DNA from: Pontibacter burrus
GTDB taxonomy: Bacteria > Bacteroidota > Bacteroidia > Cytophagales > Hymenobacteraceae
Reading direction: 5' to 3'
DNA length: 64,000 bases
Assembly (NCBI RefSeq): GCF_010686685.1
Contig: NZ_JAAGWD010000003.1
Span: 310,001 to 374,000, forward strand
Part shown: positions 46,587-57,180 of the stretch, piece after piece
Position numbering within the stretch: position 1 is the first letter of the stretch
Layout: the number at the start of each line of letters is the position of its first letter
Program-made: the position numbers and the translations under genes
Notes under the pieces: generated by a model
What the model saw: the letters and a program-made list of their open reading frames with translations, nothing else
Database searches by the model: none
Told to the model about the DNA's origin: nothing

Positions 46587-47282
46587 ATGAGAAACAGACA
46601 AGAAAACGACAACAGACGCAATTATTCAGATACCGAACCACGTTGGCTGCATAGCCATCACCATGGGCAAAGCTCAGAACGCGGCAACTATACCGTAGAC
46701 TCACATTTTAACCGCGGACGAGGCGAATACGACACCGATTACCTCGACGACAGCTCATTTAACTCGAATGCAGACCAGAACTATAGTTATCCGGAAGGGC
46801 GCTTTCAGGCGGGAGGCGCGCAGTATATGGGCAAAGACTTTACCCGAAACAGCCGAAGCTCCGACGATAACCTGTATGGCATGACCTATACGCCGCGCAA
46901 CCGGTACAACTCCGGTCGCCATTATGATTCCAGAGCAGATTACAGCAATTCAAACTATAGCGATTTCAGGAGACACGAGGAGCCGCGTAACCGGTATAGC
47001 CTGGCTGATGAGCGCTTTGGGCACGATGTATCGCGCGGCAACCGCAGAGACGACTACATGGGCCATTCATCAAGAGGAGATATAGAATCTTACAGAAGAT
47101 ACGAGCAGTTTGACCCACGCTACGACAATGATTACCGTGGTGGATTTGGCAGCCGTAACTATACCGAAGGTGCGAGCCACTATGGTGAAGACAGCTATTA
47201 TAGCAACTTAGACCGCTGGCGCGCCGAGCAGGAGCGAAGCGAAAGCAGCAGTCGCAACCGGGGCCGCAGCAGAAACAGATAA
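46587..47282 (+). CDS. Tyr/Arg-rich disordered protein 2
   Basis: 231 residues with the same composition as its neighbours (R, Y, D, N, S, G rich; no Cys). Parts such as WLHSHHHGQSS near residue 20 and FGSRNYTEGASHYGED near 190 have a glycine-aromatic character. It ends SSRNRGRSRNR. It diverges from protein 1 and precedes protein 3 by 74 bases. Confidence 0.8.
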   Translation: MRNRQENDNRRNYSDTEPRWLHSHHHGQSSERGNYTVDSHFNRGRGEYDTDYLDDSSFNSNADQNYSYPEGRFQAGGAQYMGKDFTRNSRSSDDNLYGMTYTPRNRYNSGRHYDSRADYSNSNYSDFRRHEEPRNRYSLADERFGHDVSRGNRRDDYMGHSSRGDIESYRRYEQFDPRYDNDYRGGFGSRNYTEGASHYGEDSYYSNLDRWRAEQERSESSSRNRGRSRNR

Positions 47283-47356
47283 TTTTAACATAACCTGAGC
47301 CGGATCTAGTACAGCTTGTGCCTGAGCCGGCTTTTTAACTATAAGCCTATAAAGCA

Positions 47357-47905
47357 ATGAGAGAAAGAGATAACAGAAATTACGGAAGCTATAACGACCG
47401 CTACAGAAGCAGTGACAACGATAACCGAAACGAACGGAATAACTTCGATAGAAGGCAAGATTACGACGAGCGCGGAAGCCGTTACCGGATGGAGCAAGAC
47501 CAGAATTACCGTCAGCGCGGCAATTACCAGGGCACTCAGGAAGATTACTACAATCAGATGTACGATATCAGTAATTACTCCGGGGCGGTGCGCGACGATG
47601 ATTACGGATTACCACATGGCTCTGAAAATGAACTGATGAGCATAAAGCCAATGCCGTTGCAGGAAGGACCTTATTATGGCAGACGCCGGTATAACTATAA
47701 TTTAGGCTATAATCCTAATTTTGATAACCCAGAGGAAGGCGACATGTACCGTGATTTTGACAGTCGTGGCAACCATGGCTACCGCCACGACGCATCGTAT
47801 GGCAACGTGGATGAATTCCGGGATTTTGGAAACGACCACTATGGCAGCTACGACCGAACAAACCGGGCTGACTATGAGGAAGATGACAGATATGACCGCT
47901 ATTAA
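47357..47905 (+). CDS. Tyr/Arg-rich disordered protein 3
   Basis: 182 residues, again R/Y/N/D/G rich, no Cys. A short more ordered stretch, LPHGSENELMSIKPMPLQEGP near 96-115, could be a binding motif; it is the only part with ordinary hydrophobic spacing. The end is DRYDRY, almost the same as protein 1 (YDRY). A terminator follows. Confidence 0.8.
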   Translation: MRERDNRNYGSYNDRYRSSDNDNRNERNNFDRRQDYDERGSRYRMEQDQNYRQRGNYQGTQEDYYNQMYDISNYSGAVRDDDYGLPHGSENELMSIKPMPLQEGPYYGRRRYNYNLGYNPNFDNPEEGDMYRDFDSRGNHGYRHDASYGNVDEFRDFGNDHYGSYDRTNRADYEEDDRYDRY

Positions 47906-47965
47906 GGCACCAAATTGTAACCTTCGCGTATAACTGACTGTACATTAGTAGAGAATTTCCATCTG

Positions 47966-47996
47966 AAAAAGGCCGCAGCATCTGTTGCGGCTTTTT
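47966..47996 (+). terminator. Intrinsic terminator
   Basis: AAAAAGGCCGCA and TGCGGCTTTTT pair with one bulged G, followed by a T run; it ends the disordered-protein transcript. Confidence 0.75.
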
Positions 47997-48015
47997 TATT
48001 TGCCCTGTGCGGTGG

Positions 48016-48044
48016 TTTGTATATGCTTAAAATAAATATATTTG
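48016..48044 (+). promoter_or_regulatory. Probable promoter of the SRPBCC gene
   Basis: TTTG (48016-48019), 17 bases, TATATTTG (48037-48044), with the start codon 26 bases on. Confidence 0.5.
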
Positions 48045-48070
48045 GATATACTCACTAACACCCTAAACAC

Positions 48071-48652
48071 ATGAAACTGCTGAAATCAATTGGAATAAGC
48101 CTGCTTGGGCTGGTTCTGCTACTGGCTTTGGGCTCTTTACTTATTTCGTCGAAGCTAAAAGTGGAGCGCAGCATAGAAGTAGCCGCCCCTGCCGATGCCG
48201 CTTTTGACCAGGTAAATACACTCCGTAACTGGGAGCGCTGGTCGCCGTGGCATGGCATTGACCAGCACATGATCCTGACGTATAGCGGCCCGGACGGTGG
48301 GGCGGGAGCAAGCTATAACTGGTTCAGCAAGCACCCGGATGTAGGCGACGGAGAGTTTAAGATCATCAAAACGGAACCTTTTAAGATGATAAATGCTGAA
48401 ATGAAATTCGGACCGGAACAACATCCGGCAAACACAACCTATACTTTCGATGAGACCGCTAAGGGCACCCGCATTACCTGGGTATTGGAATCGGATATGG
48501 GCATGAACCCGGTATACAAATACTTTGGCTTCTTTTTCCTGGATAAGATGGTAGGAGCAGATTTTGAACGCGGCCTAAGCAACATGAAGCAGATACTGGA
48601 GGCCCAACCAGTTGGGCAGCAGGAGGATTCTCATGCCGGGCATAACCACTAA
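48071..48652 (+). CDS. SRPBCC/polyketide cyclase family protein
   Basis: 193 residues. An N-terminal membrane helix (about 5-24, LLGLVLLLALGSLLISS) anchors a START-like domain: VERSIEVAAPADAAFDQVN, WERWSPW, then GTRITWVLESDMG. The fold binds hydrophobic ligands; the ligand is unknown. The tail is His-rich (SHAGHNH). Confidence 0.88.
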   Translation: MKLLKSIGISLLGLVLLLALGSLLISSKLKVERSIEVAAPADAAFDQVNTLRNWERWSPWHGIDQHMILTYSGPDGGAGASYNWFSKHPDVGDGEFKIIKTEPFKMINAEMKFGPEQHPANTTYTFDETAKGTRITWVLESDMGMNPVYKYFGFFFLDKMVGADFERGLSNMKQILEAQPVGQQEDSHAGHNH

Positions 48653-48697
48653 ACTATAGTTGTTTTTGATTTATAGTTGACTTTGTACATCACATAG

Positions 48698-48972
48698 CCC
48701 TCGCTCGCGTCCCGCTGATGTAGGTTACTTGTGGCGTCTCGTCACTTTGCTCAGCTATAGTTGATGTACAGTTTTTGGTTCAATATATGGCATCTTACGC
48801 TCGATTGGATTTGCAACCCAGAAGTATACACCATAAGGGTTAGTAATCCGATATAGTAATGGCAATAGCTGCTGGCATGTAGCCGGATTACAACTTCGAA
48901 ACAGTAGGACAAACTATAGTTTTAGGGGCCGGAGTCCGCTTGTAACACACACTCGCGGGACGCGAGCGAGGG
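48698..48972. mobile_element. 275-bp element with exact 18-bp inverted ends, MITE-like
   Basis: CCCTCGCTCGCGTCCCGC (48698-48715) and its exact reverse complement (48955-48972) bound the element. Inside, GTAATCCG (48843-48850) and CGGATTAC (48884-48891) form a nested repeat. No ORF of interest is present. It occupies the 551-bp spacer between the SRPBCC gene and dapA, which otherwise contains AACTATAG copies. Target-site duplication is not evident. Confidence 0.6.
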
Positions 48973-49054
48973 CAGGGGCTTTAACTATAGTTGGAGCAAA
49001 GTAGGAAAAGAAAGCTGCGAAAGTCTAATCATAGTTTCATAGTTGGCAGGGGAG

Positions 49055-49115
49055 GGAACGCAAAGTATTGCGTCTCTACATTAACTCTTGAAAATCCTTT
49101 AATCCTGCAAATTCT
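49055..49115. repeat. Short dispersed repeats
   Basis: ACGCAAAGTATTGCGTCTCT is an imperfect palindrome of the type at 23956, followed by AAATCCTTTAATCCTGCAAA of the AATCC periodic family. Confidence 0.5.
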
Positions 49116-49145
49116 TGGGGTAGGAGCCGTATTTCAAAATTCAGA

Positions 49146-49190
49146 CTATAACAAAAAAGCCAGGTTTATCGCCTGGCTTTTTTGTTATAG
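49146..49190. terminator. Terminator of dapA
   Basis: A perfect 19-bp stem (49146-49164 with 49172-49190) with a 7-base loop, ending in T runs on both strands. The outer stem includes CTATAAC/GTTATAG. Confidence 0.85.
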
Positions 49191-49203
49191 TTGTAACTAT
49201 AGT

Positions 49204-50076
49204 TTAGATCAGTTTATACAGTCTGTCGCGGAGGCCGGCAGAGGCCTCTACTAATGGCAGACGAACGGCGGCTTCGCAAACTCCGAAACGCTCCAGCAGT
49301 ACCTTCACGCCAACCGGATTGCCTTCTTCGTACATCAATGGGTTAATGTCAACAAAGTCGTAAAGTAATTTGCTTGCTTGTGCAGCTTCGCCATTCAGGC
49401 TGTGGCGGATCATGTTGCTGAATTTCTCAGGAAAAGCGTTTGCCAGAACAGAGATTACACCAACAGCACCAACCGAGATCATCGGGATTGTCAGCAGGTC
49501 ATCACCGGAAATCAGCATAAAGTCGGCTGGTTTGTGTTTGGCAATATACATGCACTGCTCCAGGTTACCTGATGCTTCTTTGATAGCCACAATGTTCGGG
49601 TGGGCAGCCAGTTTTATAGTTGTTTCTCCGGTTACGTTGCTGCCTGTGCGGCCCGGCACGTTATAAAGTATAACCGGAACCGGGGATGCATCAGCAATAG
49701 CCACATAATGCTGGTAAATACCCTGCTGCGATGGCTTGTTATAGTACGGGCTCACCGAAAGAATCGCATCAATACCATTCAGATCGGTAGTTGCAAAACT
49801 ATTTAGCAGTTCCTGGGTATTGTTGCCGCCAAGGCCGTAAACCAATGGTACGCGCCCGTTTACGTGTTGTTTTATAGTTTGCAGTATCTGTTTCTTTTCT
49901 TCGGCAGTAGTAGTAACCGACTCAGCAGTAGTACCATTAATTACCAGGTAATCTACGCCGCCATCCAGCACAAAGTCCAGCAGCTTTTTCAGGCCGTTAT
50001 AGTCTACAGCCAGGTCTTTTGTAAAAGGCGTTACCAAGGCCACGCCCGTTCCTTTTATTCTTTCCTGAATCATCAA
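49204..50076 (-). CDS. dapA: 4-Hydroxy-tetrahydrodipicolinate synthase
   Basis: 290 residues. The Schiff-base lysine is K166 in VAIKEASG, with Y138 in LYNVPGRTG and the threonines of GTTAES (48-53). It condenses pyruvate and aspartate semialdehyde in lysine and diaminopimelate synthesis. Single gene. Confidence 0.96.
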   Translation of the reverse strand: MMIQERIKGTGVALVTPFTKDLAVDYNGLKKLLDFVLDGGVDYLVINGTTAESVTTTAEEKKQILQTIKQHVNGRVPLVYGLGGNNTQELLNSFATTDLNGIDAILSVSPYYNKPSQQGIYQHYVAIADASPVPVILYNVPGRTGSNVTGETTIKLAAHPNIVAIKEASGNLEQCMYIAKHKPADFMLISGDDLLTIPMISVGAVGVISVLANAFPEKFSNMIRHSLNGEAAQASKLLYDFVDINPLMYEEGNPVGVKVLLERFGVCEAAVRLPLVEASAGLRDRLYKLI

Positions 50077-50190
50077 TATAAAATATGAGCTACGAAGTTC
50101 TGATTATGTATTGGTTTGTGCAAATTTTTTGGTTTGTATAACTGTTTGTCATGCGCCGGTTGTGGCGGCTTCACTTTACTTATCTGCCTT

Positions 50191-51201
50191 TCATATCTGC
50201 GTTATACTATAAAATTCTTTCGCTATTTCATTATATAATTCAGTTCTATCCTTTTCATTGAGCGGTCCTGGTATGCAGTGTAGCATACCTTTCATTTCTT
50301 TATATATAGTTGGAACGTTCGCATCAGTTAATTTCTTTGCGTAATCCTTTCCGGTATCTTTTAAAGGATCAAATTCGCTGGTAATTACAAAGGCGGGAGG
50401 CAAATTTGATAAACTGGCTGCATAGTATGGCATGGCTAACGGGTTAGTATAATCAGCCTTGTTTGGCAAATAACTTTCTACGCCAAATAGCATCTCATTT
50501 TCCTGTAAATAATATCCGTTCTTAAACTTCTGATAAGCGTCTGTTTCGAAAGGCATATAGGTAACCGGGCAGTCTAAAAGCTGATATTTGATATTTGTTA
50601 AATTTTCCTCCCTGGCTTTTATTGCAACTGTAGTTGCAAAAGTTGCGCCTGCACTTTCGCCAGCCACGATTATCTGATCAGGGTTTCCTTCCCACTTTTC
50701 TATATTTTGTATAGTCCAAAGTAATGTAGCATAGCAATCGTTGTTGGGTGTAGGAAAAGGGTGTTCTGGGGCGACTCTGTAATCAACACCGACTACAACT
50801 GCATTAAACGTACGGGCAAGGCGAGTGGCATACGTTACAGACATATTTGTCCAGGGTAAAACAAATGCCCCTCCATGATAATAGACAATTACCGGGCTGT
50901 TTTTAGGTAAATTTTGTGGTTTAAAAACATATACTGTCAGGCTATCCTGGGTAATTTTAAGAGTATCAACATTTAGACCTGTCGTATTGAAAGGCAAAGC
51001 ATCTATAAAATGACTACGCTCCTGAACTGTCATTTTTTTAAGTGACTCTACCTGTTCATGATTGTTACCTATTAACATCAAAAATAAAGCCTGACCCCAA
51101 TCCAGACGCCCTTCAGGTTGGAATGTCAAAGAGTAGATATAGCCAGAGAAAATTAGAACGGCAGTCAGTATAAAAGCGAAAATATATTTAAAAATTTTCA
51201 T
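50191..51201 (-). CDS. Alpha/beta hydrolase, HSL (hormone-sensitive lipase) family
   Basis: 336 residues. An N-terminal signal anchor (about 5-25) precedes a hydrolase with oxyanion motif YYHGGAF near residue 107, nucleophile motif GESAG near 182, then SEFDPLKD and the histidine in MLHCIPG near the end. It is probably an esterase facing the periplasm. It is AT-rich and lacks AACTATAG. Confidence 0.9.
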   Translation of the reverse strand: MKIFKYIFAFILTAVLIFSGYIYSLTFQPEGRLDWGQALFLMLIGNNHEQVESLKKMTVQERSHFIDALPFNTTGLNVDTLKITQDSLTVYVFKPQNLPKNSPVIVYYHGGAFVLPWTNMSVTYATRLARTFNAVVVGVDYRVAPEHPFPTPNNDCYATLLWTIQNIEKWEGNPDQIIVAGESAGATFATTVAIKAREENLTNIKYQLLDCPVTYMPFETDAYQKFKNGYYLQENEMLFGVESYLPNKADYTNPLAMPYYAASLSNLPPAFVITSEFDPLKDTGKDYAKKLTDANVPTIYKEMKGMLHCIPGPLNEKDRTELYNEIAKEFYSITQI

Positions 51202-51398
51202 GGTCTAGGGCTTTTTAGTTGTGTACTGAATGTTAAGAGGTAAGCTTTACTAGGATGCAAGTAGCTAGTGTATAAATGAAAGCCTATTCGGTTAACCTGC
51301 ATTATGGCCGTAGCTGCTATATATACATCTGTCTAACCTCCTATTGGCGCGAGCACACAACAAGAGCCAACTAGTCATTACTCATTTCTAACTACTAA

Positions 51399-52136
51399 TT
51401 ACATAATATTATTCTCTTCCACCCACTTCAGGAAATGATCTTTATAGACTTCGCCAATCGGAATTTCTTTGTTGCCGATGCGGATACGGCTTTTCTCGAT
51501 GCTATCGATCTTTTGCAGGGAAACGATGAAGGAACGGTGCACGCGCAGGAACTTGGAATCCGGCAGTTTCTCCATCATCTTGTTCATTGATAGCAGCGTG
51601 ATGATCTTCTGGTCTTTTGTCTGGATGATCACATAATCTTTCAGGCCTTCTATCCAGAGAATGTCTTTAAAATCGACGCGGATGGTTTTATAGTCAGCCT
51701 TCACGAACATAAACTCCTGCTCGGGGACAGCGGCAGTGTGCGTAACTATAGTTTGCTCGGCCTGTTTCGGGTGGCGCTGCTGCATGCGTTCCTGTGCCTT
51801 TGTTACCGCTTTCAGGAAACGGTCGAAGGGGATAGGCTTGAGCAGGTAATCAACGGCATCATGGTTAAAGCCTTCCATGGCATACTCGGGGTAGGCAGTG
51901 GTAAAGATCACCAGCGGCTGGTTTTTCAGGATGTTCAGGAATTGTATACCAGTCAGTTCAGGCATTTCGATGTCCAGAAACATGAGGTCTATCTGTTCCT
52001 GTTGCAGCACCTGCATGGCCTCTGTGGCGCTGGAGCAGGTTTTAACCAGTTCGAGGTAGGGGAGTTTGCCGATGTAGCTTTCCAGGATGTCCAGGGCAAG
52101 TGGTTCGTCGTCTACGGCAATGCAGCGGATGTTCAT
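51399..52136 (-). CDS. LytTR-family response regulator
   Basis: 245 residues. The receiver has the acidic pair DD near residue 8 and the phosphoacceptor in FLDIEMPELTG near 55, and the output is a LytTR domain (about 140-245: FVKADYKTIRV to EVYKDHFLKW). It binds DNA in response to its kinase, and overlaps it by 4 bases (ATGA). Confidence 0.95.
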   Translation of the reverse strand: MNIRCIAVDDEPLALDILESYIGKLPYLELVKTCSSATEAMQVLQQEQIDLMFLDIEMPELTGIQFLNILKNQPLVIFTTAYPEYAMEGFNHDAVDYLLKPIPFDRFLKAVTKAQERMQQRHPKQAEQTIVTHTAAVPEQEFMFVKADYKTIRVDFKDILWIEGLKDYVIIQTKDQKIITLLSMNKMMEKLPDSKFLRVHRSFIVSLQKIDSIEKSRIRIGNKEIPIGEVYKDHFLKWVEENNIM

Positions 52137-53188
52137 AGTTTAGGTGTGTTAGAGTGAAAGTACAGTTTCATGGTTGCATAAAATACGCCATCCTTTTCTT
52201 CGGAGCTGAGGTTATGGCGGTTAGGGTAAAGCAGGCGCAGGCGCTGGCGCAGGTTCTGCAGCCCAATGCCGCCAAAATCACGTTTTTTATGGTTACTGAT
52301 GTTGTTTACTGTGCTGAAAAGCAGATATTTATCGCTCACGATCAGGTTAATCAGTATCCCGATCTCGTTTTTACTGACAAGGCCATGTTTAAAGGCATTC
52401 TCTACCAGCGTCATCATCAGCATCGGGGCAATCTGTTTGCCTTCAATATCGCCTTCAATGTTAAATTGAATACTGGTGTGTTCGCGCAGGCGCAGGCGCT
52501 GTAGGTCTATAAAATTATGGATGTGCTCAACCTCTTTCTGCAGGCTAACCAGCGTATCGTTACTTTCATAGAGCATGTAGCGCATCAGCAGCGAGAGCTT
52601 CATAATGGCATCCGGCGTTTCCGGAGACTGCTTATAGGCCAGCGAGTAAATGTTGTTCAGGGTGTTAAACAAAAAGTGCGGGTTTACTTGTGATTTCAGG
52701 AAGGCCAGCTCAGCTACCAGTTTCTGGTTTTCCAGTTCTTTGTTGCGCCGCTCGTTCCGGATATAGTTGCCAGTCACTTTAAGCCCCGAACTGATAAAAA
52801 CCAATACCAATCCGCCCAGGCCATACTCCAGCAACCGGTCTGATGTGTAAACTGACTTCATCGTTGGGTTTAGATCCCCGAACACGTAATAATCGATAGG
52901 AGACTTTACGAGCCCATAAACCATTAATAGCGCCAGCACATTGGCAATGTAAAGCATAATGTGGTTGCGGGCGAGGTACTTGGGTATCAGGTAATACCAG
53001 TTGGCATAGAAAATAAGCAGCCAGAAGGTGAGGCCCATGACCACATAAAGTACCCTGTGCGTGGTTAACGACTGGCTGCCATTAATGTAGTATAGTACCC
53101 AAACACCAAATGCCACCCATACCAGCGCATGTATCGCTATTTTGTAGCGTTTTTTCAGGTTTGTATCCGGATACAGGAAAACAGACAT
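52133..53188 (-). CDS. LytS-type sensor histidine kinase
   Basis: 351 residues with four membrane helices (about 14-150), then the His_kinase domain, phosphorylation site NPHFLFNTLNNIYSLAY near residue 190 and a degenerate ATPase domain near 260-345 (GGIGLQNLRQRL). It has no periplasmic domain. It is the partner of the LytTR regulator, which it overlaps by 4 bases. Confidence 0.95.
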   Translation of the reverse strand: MSVFLYPDTNLKKRYKIAIHALVWVAFGVWVLYYINGSQSLTTHRVLYVVMGLTFWLLIFYANWYYLIPKYLARNHIMLYIANVLALLMVYGLVKSPIDYYVFGDLNPTMKSVYTSDRLLEYGLGGLVLVFISSGLKVTGNYIRNERRNKELENQKLVAELAFLKSQVNPHFLFNTLNNIYSLAYKQSPETPDAIMKLSLLMRYMLYESNDTLVSLQKEVEHIHNFIDLQRLRLREHTSIQFNIEGDIEGKQIAPMLMMTLVENAFKHGLVSKNEIGILINLIVSDKYLLFSTVNNISNHKKRDFGGIGLQNLRQRLRLLYPNRHNLSSEEKDGVFYATMKLYFHSNTPKL

Positions 53189-53525
53189 GGGTGGGTGCGC
53201 TGGTTTAGTTATTCTATGGGTCAGGAATTAAAGATAATTAAAATTAATAAACCATTTGTATAAGCCGGCAACGGCTCTACCAAAACGCCATATTTTACGA
53301 CCTAACCAGAGAAGTTAAGGATGAATAGGCTAAAGCTTAGAGAAGGCACACAAAGAGTTATAAACTGCTTAAAATTAGCTTTTGTCTATACTTTTGGGGT
53401 GTTGGTATAATGTATTTTGAAGAGATAAAAATGTTAATTTAATTGATGTACATGTTGCCTGAGGAGTTACTGCAGAATGGCTCCGGCAAAGCTCATGTAA
53501 AAGAATGTTTGTTGTTTGTTTTAGT
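53189..53525. other. Spacer without recognised features
   Basis: AT-rich, about 340 bases between the LytS start and the ligA terminator. I see no gene, repeat or clear promoter, and no AACTATAG. Confidence 0.4.
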
Positions 53526-53560
53526 AAGGAGCGCCACCTGTTTTACAGACGGCGCTCCTT
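53526..53560 (-). terminator. Terminator of ligA
   Basis: AAGGAGCGCC pairs with GGCGCTCCTT (10 bp) across a 15-base loop, followed on the minus strand by a T-rich tract. Confidence 0.65.
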
Positions 53561-53563
53561 TAT

Positions 53564-55582
<2,019 letters not shown>

Positions 55583-55722
55583 TTATACTTCACGTAAAAA
55601 TATCTAAAAGCGGGGTAGCGAGCAATATGAATTATAATCGATTGTCTTAACGTTTGCTGATAGGCTGATTTGGTAATTATAGCTTTAACAGACCAGTTTG
55701 ACTCATCCTATAGTTTGACTTA

Positions 55723-56470
55723 TTATCATGTCGAGCGCTAGTCGAGATATCTTATGTGTCCTATAGTTTTTTTGTCATGTTGAGCGTCAGTCGAGACATC
55801 TTATATGTTCTATAGTCAACTCTAGTTGCAACTGGACACAAGCAGTTAATTCCATAGCTACCACTTATCCTGGGAGCTTTACTCACCTATCGTTTTATAG
55901 TTGGCTTTGGTGCGCTCACGGCCGCGAGGCCCCGTCTTCGGGCATCGCGCGGCTGCCTTCTTGCTATCCTCCTGCGTCGGATTGCCTGGCGGCACCGCAA
56001 CAAGTCAAAGGCGCTCAACCCAAAGACTGAGATCGCTCGATAGCTATAGTTTATCTATAGTTTGATAGGCTATAGTTCTGAAGCCTTTCGTAGTCGTAGT
56101 TCCATGGGGCAGGCTGCGCCTGCCTATTCATGGTCTGTAATTATAGACCGAGTTAAAATTATAGAACTATAGTTATAACTATAACTATAGCCGAAATTCC
56201 CCTCTCGGGAGGGGCAGGGGCAGGATGGATTAATTAGCAACTATAGCTCAGACTATAGTAGTAGCAGAAATTGTCCCCCTTCGAAGGGGGGAGGGGGATG
56301 ACTAACTGTGACTATAGAACTTCAGCTCAAGCTATAGCACCGTCAGATATTGTCCCCTTGGGGACAAGGGAGAACGGGAGTTCGAAACTTGCGAGCGTAG
56401 TCAACAGGGGTGTTGCGACAGCAACTATAGAACTATATCCCCAAACTATAGCAAGGCTCCAGTTTTACAC
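55723..56470 (+). repeat. Modular intergenic repeat, copy D
   Basis: It fills most of the 1-kb spacer between ligA and a DUF4920 gene. It has two REP-like CATGTCGAGCG units, ACAAGCAGTT, TCCTGGGAGCTTTAC, the 121-bp core (55905-56025), a GGGCAGGCTGCGCCTGCC hairpin, CCCCTCTCGGGAGGGG, CCCCCTTCGAAGGGGGG, GTCCCCTTGGGGAC and GGGAGTTCGAAACTTGCGAG. At least ten exact AACTATAG/CTATAGTT copies lie in the linkers. It is the most complete copy and runs opposite to both flanking genes. Confidence 0.87.
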
Positions 56471-56545
56471 AAGAAGGTGATTTGGAGTAGTTGGAACAAC
56501 CTTAGCTCTGAAGTATTGCGTTTTTTAACAGAGCAGATACAAAAA

Positions 56546-56565
56546 AAGCCACCGGGTGGTGGCTT
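56546..56565 (-). terminator. Terminator of the DUF4920 gene
   Basis: AAGCCACC-GGGT-GGTGGCTT, with a T run on the minus strand just after it. Confidence 0.8.
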
Positions 56566-56594
56566 ATATTTGAGACGGTAGCTATAGTTTAGAG

Positions 56595-57089
56595 TTACTG
56601 AAGCTTAACTCCATCTGCTACAAAACGAAGCTCTTCTCTTGGCTCTGTAATGGCAGCTATTTCTTCAGCTGATTTGCCGGCATCTTCGGCATAATGGCGC
56701 TGGTCATCTACGGATATTACTTCACGCTTGGCTGTGCCTGTAAATACTACGGTTTTGCCCTTCAGGTCTTCTACCGGTAAAAAGAAACCATAGTCGCGGA
56801 AGGTAACTTTCATGGTGCTGTTATCAGCCAGCCTCACATCCATCCAGCATCCTTTCGACTGGCAGCTTTCCACGATCTCTGCAGTTACGGTGGCGCTTAC
56901 TGAGTCTGTGGCAGCTACTGCATCCTGTAGTTGCGTTACTGATATAACATTTTCTGCATCAAAGCTGGCGCCGTATACATTGGCTTCTGTAGCTTGCGTA
57001 GCGCTTTGCTCGGAGGTAGTGTTTTGTTGCTGGTTGCAGCTTACAAACAGCAAACCACATAATACAGCTGTAAAAAAGGTTCTGATCAT
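56595..57089 (-). CDS. DUF4920 lipoprotein
   Basis: 164 residues. Signal LFVSC is a lipobox. The DUF4920 domain runs AEIVESCQSKGCWMDVRLAD to MKVTFRDYGFFLPVEDLKG; the two cysteines flank a possible metal or disulfide site. Family function is unknown. Confidence 0.85.
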   Translation of the reverse strand: MIRTFFTAVLCGLLFVSCNQQQNTTSEQSATQATEANVYGASFDAENVISVTQLQDAVAATDSVSATVTAEIVESCQSKGCWMDVRLADNSTMKVTFRDYGFFLPVEDLKGKTVVFTGTAKREVISVDDQRHYAEDAGKSAEEIAAITEPREELRFVADGVKLQ

Positions 57090-57180
57090 AGTATAGTTGT
57101 ATAGTGTGGTGTAAATATAGTAAAATATATAAGGAATACTATGGCCGTTCTGTTAAGACATAAAGTCAGTTGCCTGATTT

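Noticed and set aside
56345..56400. GGGAGTTCGAAACTTGCG, which looks like a tRNA T-arm
   Set aside because: No acceptor or anticodon stem surrounds it. It is a module shared by repeat copies A, C and D.
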